Assembly (NCBI GenBank): GCA_002315615.1 | Contig: DCHK01000005.1 | Span: 22,271-42,130, forward strand | Source of the DNA: Bacteroidales bacterium UBA1754 | Lineage (GTDB): Bacteria; Bacteroidota; Bacteroidia; Bacteroidales; Paludibacteraceae | Length of the DNA: 19,860 bases | Direction of reading: 5' to 3' | Shown here: positions 16,924 to 19,860 of the stretch, piece by piece | Numbering within the stretch: the first letter of the stretch is position 1 | Layout of the letters: each line of letters opens with the position of its first letter | The notes under the pieces: model-generated | What the model was told of the DNA's origin: nothing | The model's input: the letters and a program-made list of their open reading frames with translations, nothing else | Database searches by the model: none | Translations under genes and position numbers: made by a program

Positions 16924-16970
16924 AAAAGAGCAAACTCGCGATGATTTTTGAGTTTGCTCTTTTTCTTTTT
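16924..16970 (+). terminator. Intrinsic terminator directly upstream of rng
   Basis: AAAAGAGCAAACTC (16924-16937) pairs perfectly over 14 bp with GAGTTTGCTCTTTT (16950-16963) across a 12-base loop, followed by T-rich sequence to 16970. It ends about 10 bases before the rng GTG. It could simply end the hup-bS22 transcript. However, no convincing promoter fits between it and rng, so read-through or attenuation control of rng is possible. Confidence 0.85.
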
Positions 16971-16980
16971 AGTAAAAATT

Positions 16981-18570
16981 GTGAATAACGAAATTGTAGT
17001 AGATACCAAAGACGGCGGAGCATCAATAGCTTTGCTTGCCGATAAAAAACTTGTCGAGTTTAACAAAATTGACAAGGATTTTGCTTTTGGCGTTGGCGAT
17101 ATTTATCTTGGCAAAGTGCGTAAAATTATGCCAGGATTAAATGCCGCTTTTGTTGATGTTGGCTCAGATAAAGATGCGTTTATTCATTATCTCGATTTGA
17201 GCAGACGTTTTGCTACAATGACGAAATTCACTAACGTGATTTTGAACGAAAAGAAGATTCCGGAAATCTCTAATTTTTCTGCAAAAAAAGAATTGTTGAA
17301 AGATGGACAGATTTCTGACAATCTTTCTGTAGGTCAAGAAATTCTTGTGCAAATTGTAAAGGAATCAATCTCTACAAAAGGTCCACGACTCACTACCGAA
17401 ATATCACTTGCTGGTCGTTATTTGGTGCTGATTCCTTTTTCCGACTCAATTTCGGTGTCGCAAAAAATCAAGTCGAAAGCAGAACGTAATCGTTTACGAC
17501 AATTGATGGTGAGCATCTTGCCCCAAGGTTTTGGTTTGATTATTCGCACGGTTGCCGAAGGAAAAATGGTGGCGGAACTCGATGGCGAACTCCGTTTGCT
17601 GTTGCGTAGGTGGAACGATGCTTTGACAAAGATTTCGCGCAACGGCTCGCCAAAATTGCTGTTGAGCGAGATGGATCGCTCGGTGAGCATTATTCGCGAT
17701 TTGTTTTCGCCAGATTATCACGCAATTCACGTGAACGATAAAGATACATTTCAAGAAATTTACGATTATGTGTCGCTTATCTCGCCCGAACAAAAAGACA
17801 TTGTAAAACTTTACGATGGCGATTTGCCTATTTTCGATTATTTCAATGTAACCAAGCAGTTGAAATCTTCGCTTGGACGTGTTGTTTCGGTCAAAAATGG
17901 TGCTTATTTGGTGATAGAACACACCGAGGCTTTGCACGTGATAGATGTGAATAGTGGCAATCGGTTCAGACCCGAAGAAGGTCAAGAAGCAGTGGCGCTC
18001 GAAGTGAATATGTTGGCAGCCGAAGAAATTGCTCGCCAATTGCGTTTGCGCGATATTGGTGGCATCATTGTAATAGATTTTATCGATATGGAGAAGGTTG
18101 CTAATCGTCAGGCACTATACGAAAAAATGTGCGAACTGATGAAACCCGACCGTGCTCGACATAACATTTTGCCACTCAGTAAGTTCGGTTTGATGCAAAT
18201 TACGCGTCATCGCGTTCGTCAGGCAATAAAAATTCAAACAGAAGAGGTTTGCCCAACTTGTATGGGAAAAGGCAAATGTCAACCTTCAATTTTGTTTGTG
18301 GAGTCTCTCGAAGAAAAAATAGATTTCTTGCGAAATGTTCAAAATCAGAAAAAAATGACTTTGCAAGTTCATCCATACGTTTATGCCTACATCAACAAAG
18401 GATTTTATTCTTTGAAATGGCGTTGGCGAATGAAGTATGGCTTCGGTCTAAAAATTATGCCTATTCAAGATTTTTCGTTCTTGCAGTACAAATTTTTTGA
18501 TGCGAAACGCAACGAAATTGAACTATCTGTAGAAACTGAAGAGAAAGAAATAAATTCTGAAAACTTCTAA
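16981..18570 (+). CDS. rng: Ribonuclease E/G family endoribonuclease (RNase G)
   Basis: This is a single-strand-specific endoribonuclease for rRNA maturation and mRNA decay. With the GTG at 16981 the product is 529 residues and starts VNNEIVVDTKDGG, like other Bacteroidota RNase G proteins. The frame runs further up to TTG 16948, but those codons form the terminator arm and add a non-homologous MSLLFFFL. An S1 RNA-binding region covers about residues 30-120 (GDIYLGKVRKIMPGLNAAFVDVG). The DNase-I-like catalytic part has D322 in VIDVNSGN and D366 in VIDFIDM, the magnesium-binding aspartates. The zinc-link CPTC is at C424 and C427. It lacks the long RNase E scaffold tail. It follows hup and the bS22-like gene. 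Confidence 0.94.
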   Translation: MNNEIVVDTKDGGASIALLADKKLVEFNKIDKDFAFGVGDIYLGKVRKIMPGLNAAFVDVGSDKDAFIHYLDLSRRFATMTKFTNVILNEKKIPEISNFSAKKELLKDGQISDNLSVGQEILVQIVKESISTKGPRLTTEISLAGRYLVLIPFSDSISVSQKIKSKAERNRLRQLMVSILPQGFGLIIRTVAEGKMVAELDGELRLLLRRWNDALTKISRNGSPKLLLSEMDRSVSIIRDLFSPDYHAIHVNDKDTFQEIYDYVSLISPEQKDIVKLYDGDLPIFDYFNVTKQLKSSLGRVVSVKNGAYLVIEHTEALHVIDVNSGNRFRPEEGQEAVALEVNMLAAEEIARQLRLRDIGGIIVIDFIDMEKVANRQALYEKMCELMKPDRARHNILPLSKFGLMQITRHRVRQAIKIQTEEVCPTCMGKGKCQPSILFVESLEEKIDFLRNVQNQKKMTLQVHPYVYAYINKGFYSLKWRWRMKYGFGLKIMPIQDFSFLQYKFFDAKRNEIELSVETEEKEINSENF

Positions 18571-18575
18571 GAAAA

Positions 18576-18601
18576 TTGGTTATTCGTAACTGACTTTTTT
18601 T
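18576..18601 (+). terminator. Possible terminator after rng, UUCG loop
   Basis: TTGGTTA (18576-18582) pairs with TAACTGA (18587-18593), 7 bp including two G-U pairs, closed by a TTCG tetraloop and followed, one base later, by seven T residues (18595-18601). It begins 5 bases after the rng stop. The stem is weak, so termination is likely partial. menA begins 22 bases later with no recognisable promoter of its own. Confidence 0.5.
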
Positions 18602-18622
18602 ATGTAGTAAAACACTAAATTT

Positions 18623-19495
18623 ATGAGTGCGAAACATTGGATTTTGGCGGCTCGCCCCAAAACATTGCTTGCTGGGGTGGTGCCTGTAATGGTGGCATCG
18701 GCGTTGGCATTTGCCGAAGATGCGTTTGAACCATTGGCTGCATTTTTGTGTTTGATGTTCTCGCTATTGTCGCAAATTGCATCTAATTTCGGCAACGATT
18801 ATTACGATTTTATTAAGAAAACCGACGACGAAACGCGTATTGGTCCAGCACGGGCAGTGGCGTCGGGGTGGGTTTCGCCTACGGCGATGCGCAATGCTAT
18901 GCTTTTTACCATAGTGTTGGCGTGTGCTTTCGGACTTGGTTTGGTCTGCTACGGTGGATGGAAGTTGGTGGCTGTTGGTGCTTTTTGTGTGCTGGCTTTG
19001 GTGGCATATTCTGCAGGACCTTATCCTTTGTCGTACAATGCTTTGGGCGATTTATTCGTACTTGTATTTTTTGGTGTTGTTGCGGTAGTTTTTTCTTATT
19101 ATGTACAGTCGTTGATGATTACGTTTGATGCACTCATTTGTGGCGTGTCGGTTGGATTGGTGGCAACCAATATTTTGGTGGTAAATAATTATCGTGATTA
19201 CGATAATGACAAGCGTTGCGGAAAGCGAACTACCATTGTACTATTTGGAAGAAAATTCGGTACACATTTCTATTTGGCAAATGGTGTGGTGGCTTGTGTG
19301 TTGTGTATGTTTATTTGCGTTGGCAATTTCGTTGCTGCACTTTTGCCTTTGTTGTATCTTGTGCCACATTTTTCCCTTTGGCGAAAGTTGAAATCTACTA
19401 CCGATGGCAAAATTCTTAATAATCTGCTTGCCCAAACCTCGTTGAATTTATTCTTTTTCGGATTGCTTTTGAGCATTTCTCTCATTTGCCGATAA
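18623..19495 (+). CDS. menA: 1,4-dihydroxy-2-naphthoate polyprenyltransferase MenA
   Basis: MenA is a membrane enzyme of the UbiA family that joins 1,4-dihydroxy-2-naphthoate to a polyprenyl diphosphate, the step producing demethylmenaquinone. The 290-residue chain is strongly hydrophobic, with about eight or nine membrane segments. It begins with the MenA-type AKHWILAARPKTLLAGVVPV. The first aspartate motif is NDYYD at 58-62, followed by the GPARAVASG segment typical of MenA. The second is NNYRDYDNDKRCGKRT, with D192, D194 and D196. Length is near the family norm (about 300). Use of G/C-rich codons such as GGC and GCG is somewhat higher than in the ribosomal genes. No other menaquinone gene is in the window; it may be read from rng or separately. 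Confidence 0.92.
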   Translation: MSAKHWILAARPKTLLAGVVPVMVASALAFAEDAFEPLAAFLCLMFSLLSQIASNFGNDYYDFIKKTDDETRIGPARAVASGWVSPTAMRNAMLFTIVLACAFGLGLVCYGGWKLVAVGAFCVLALVAYSAGPYPLSYNALGDLFVLVFFGVVAVVFSYYVQSLMITFDALICGVSVGLVATNILVVNNYRDYDNDKRCGKRTTIVLFGRKFGTHFYLANGVVACVLCMFICVGNFVAALLPLLYLVPHFSLWRKLKSTTDGKILNNLLAQTSLNLFFFGLLLSISLICR

Positions 19496-19522
19496 TTGCA
19501 TAAATATTCATTTCTTATGCAA
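19496..19522 (+). repeat. Inverted repeat right after menA
   Basis: TTGCATAA (19496-19503) and TTATGCAA (19515-19522) are perfect 8-bp arms around an 11-base spacer. The left arm touches the menA stop codon. No T run follows, so it is a poor intrinsic terminator. It leads straight into the 11-bp tandem repeats. Confidence 0.6.
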
Positions 19523-19575
19523 TACCGAACCAATACCGAACGATAACCGAAGGATAAGCGAAGGAATACCGAAGG
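19521..19575 (+). repeat. Five tandem 11-bp repeats, AATACCGAAGG type
   Basis: Five head-to-tail units of 11 bases fill this stretch: AATACCGAACC, AATACCGAACG, ATAACCGAAGG, ATAAGCGAAGG, AATACCGAAGG. All keep the CGAA core, with changes mainly at positions 2-5 and 10-11. The first unit overlaps the right arm of the preceding inverted repeat by two bases. There are no spacers, so it is not a CRISPR array. One unit per helical turn would put the cores on one face of the DNA. Confidence 0.8.
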
Positions 19576-19631
19576 TGTAAAATCAGCAAAATTGCCGTTT
19601 TTGACATTTTTTTAAAAAGCTCGTTCAAAAA

Positions 19632-19667
19632 TATGCAAAATTTCTGCATAAATATGCATTAGCATAT
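19632..19667 (+). repeat. Two small A/T-rich inverted repeats with TATGCA cores
   Basis: TATGCA (19632-19637) / TGCATA (19645-19650) with a 7-base loop is followed by ATATGC (19652-19657) / GCATAT (19662-19667) with an ATTA loop. They share the TATGCA hexamer with the inverted repeat after menA. Confidence 0.5.
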
Positions 19668-19695
19668 AGTTAAGAGTTAAGAGTTAAAAGTTAAA
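19668..19695 (+). repeat. Four tandem 7-bp repeats AGTTAAR
   Basis: AGTTAAG, AGTTAAG, AGTTAAA, AGTTAAA run head to tail without a break. Short A/T-rich tandem repeats of this kind occur in Bacteroidales intergenic DNA and often border dispersed repeats; that parallel is from general knowledge and was not searched. Confidence 0.7.
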
Positions 19696-19860
19696 TGTAG
19701 TGGCGAATCATCATTCACTCCGACCAAAGTGCCGAAGTCACGACATATCATCCTAAAGGTGCTTACAGTACGTAAAATATTATAAATCAACGATTAACGT
19801 GTAGTATAAATCGATAATTTGTAGAGACGTCAATATTTTTACCCCGAAATCATAATTATT
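19696..19860. other. Gene-free tail, possible dispersed-repeat fragment
   Basis: No reading frame, RNA gene or terminator was recognised here. Two near-identical words, AGTGGCGAA (19699-19707) and AGTGCCGAAG (19727-19736), flank CATTCACTCCGACC. GTAGAGACGT at 19821-19830 resembles one arm of palindromic GTAGAGACG-type repeats seen in several bacterial groups. Its partner arm is not in the window, which ends 30 bases later. Confidence 0.35.

Noticed and set aside
16948..16980. TTG start for rng giving an MSLLFFFL N-terminus
   Set aside because: These codons form the right arm and T tract of an intrinsic terminator; GTG 16981 gives the usual RNase G N-terminus.
19521..19575. 11-bp repeats as a CRISPR array
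   Set aside because: Units are contiguous with no spacers, far shorter than CRISPR repeats, and no cas gene is present.

Overview
The window is a stretch of core chromosome from a low-GC member of the Bacteroidota, most likely Bacteroidales. Four things point there. The gene order nusG-rplK-rplA-rplJ-rplL-rpoB-rpoC is followed by lon, a C-terminal processing peptidase and mutY, then HU, a tiny basic ribosomal-type protein, RNase G and menA. Start codons have A/T-rich leaders with almost no Shine-Dalgarno sequences. The promoters that can be recognised have the Bacteroidota -7 box TAnnTTTG. The proteins themselves resemble Bacteroidota versions of their families. No phage, transposase, CRISPR array, tRNA or rRNA gene is visible.

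Layout. Positions 1-29 hold what is probably the tail of secE. Positions 45-10968 are the transcription/translation operon: nusG, ribosomal proteins L11, L1, L10 and L7/L12, then RNA polymerase beta and beta'. Two tandem hairpins separate the ribosomal genes from rpoB (attenuator-like), and a strong intrinsic terminator follows rpoC. Lon protease (11145-13532, +) sits behind a near-perfect palindrome and converges on a minus-strand pair, mutY then ctpA (16296 down to 13567). One 16-bp symmetric terminator serves both directions and overlaps the end of ctpA. The mutY-hup gap is a divergent promoter region. Rightward from it run hup (HU), a 29-codon bS22/mS38-like gene, a terminator-containing leader, rng (RNase G, GTG start) and menA. 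Positions 19496-19860 have no gene but are packed with short repeats.

How the genes work together. The left half makes the transcription machinery and the ribosomal stalk, and NusG couples the two. Lon and CtpA are protein-quality proteases (cytoplasm and envelope), and MutY repairs 8-oxoG:A mismatches. HU, the small ribosomal protein and RNase G act on DNA and RNA. MenA supplies the menaquinone side-chain step for respiration.

No new multi-gene system was found; the coding content is ordinary. The points worth a second look are regulatory or non-coding: the lone strong Shine-Dalgarno at nusG, the rplL-rpoB attenuator, the lon operator-like palindrome, the terminator lying right in front of rng, the non-ATG starts of mutY and rng, the 29-residue gene, and the repeat-rich tail with five tandem 11-bp units.
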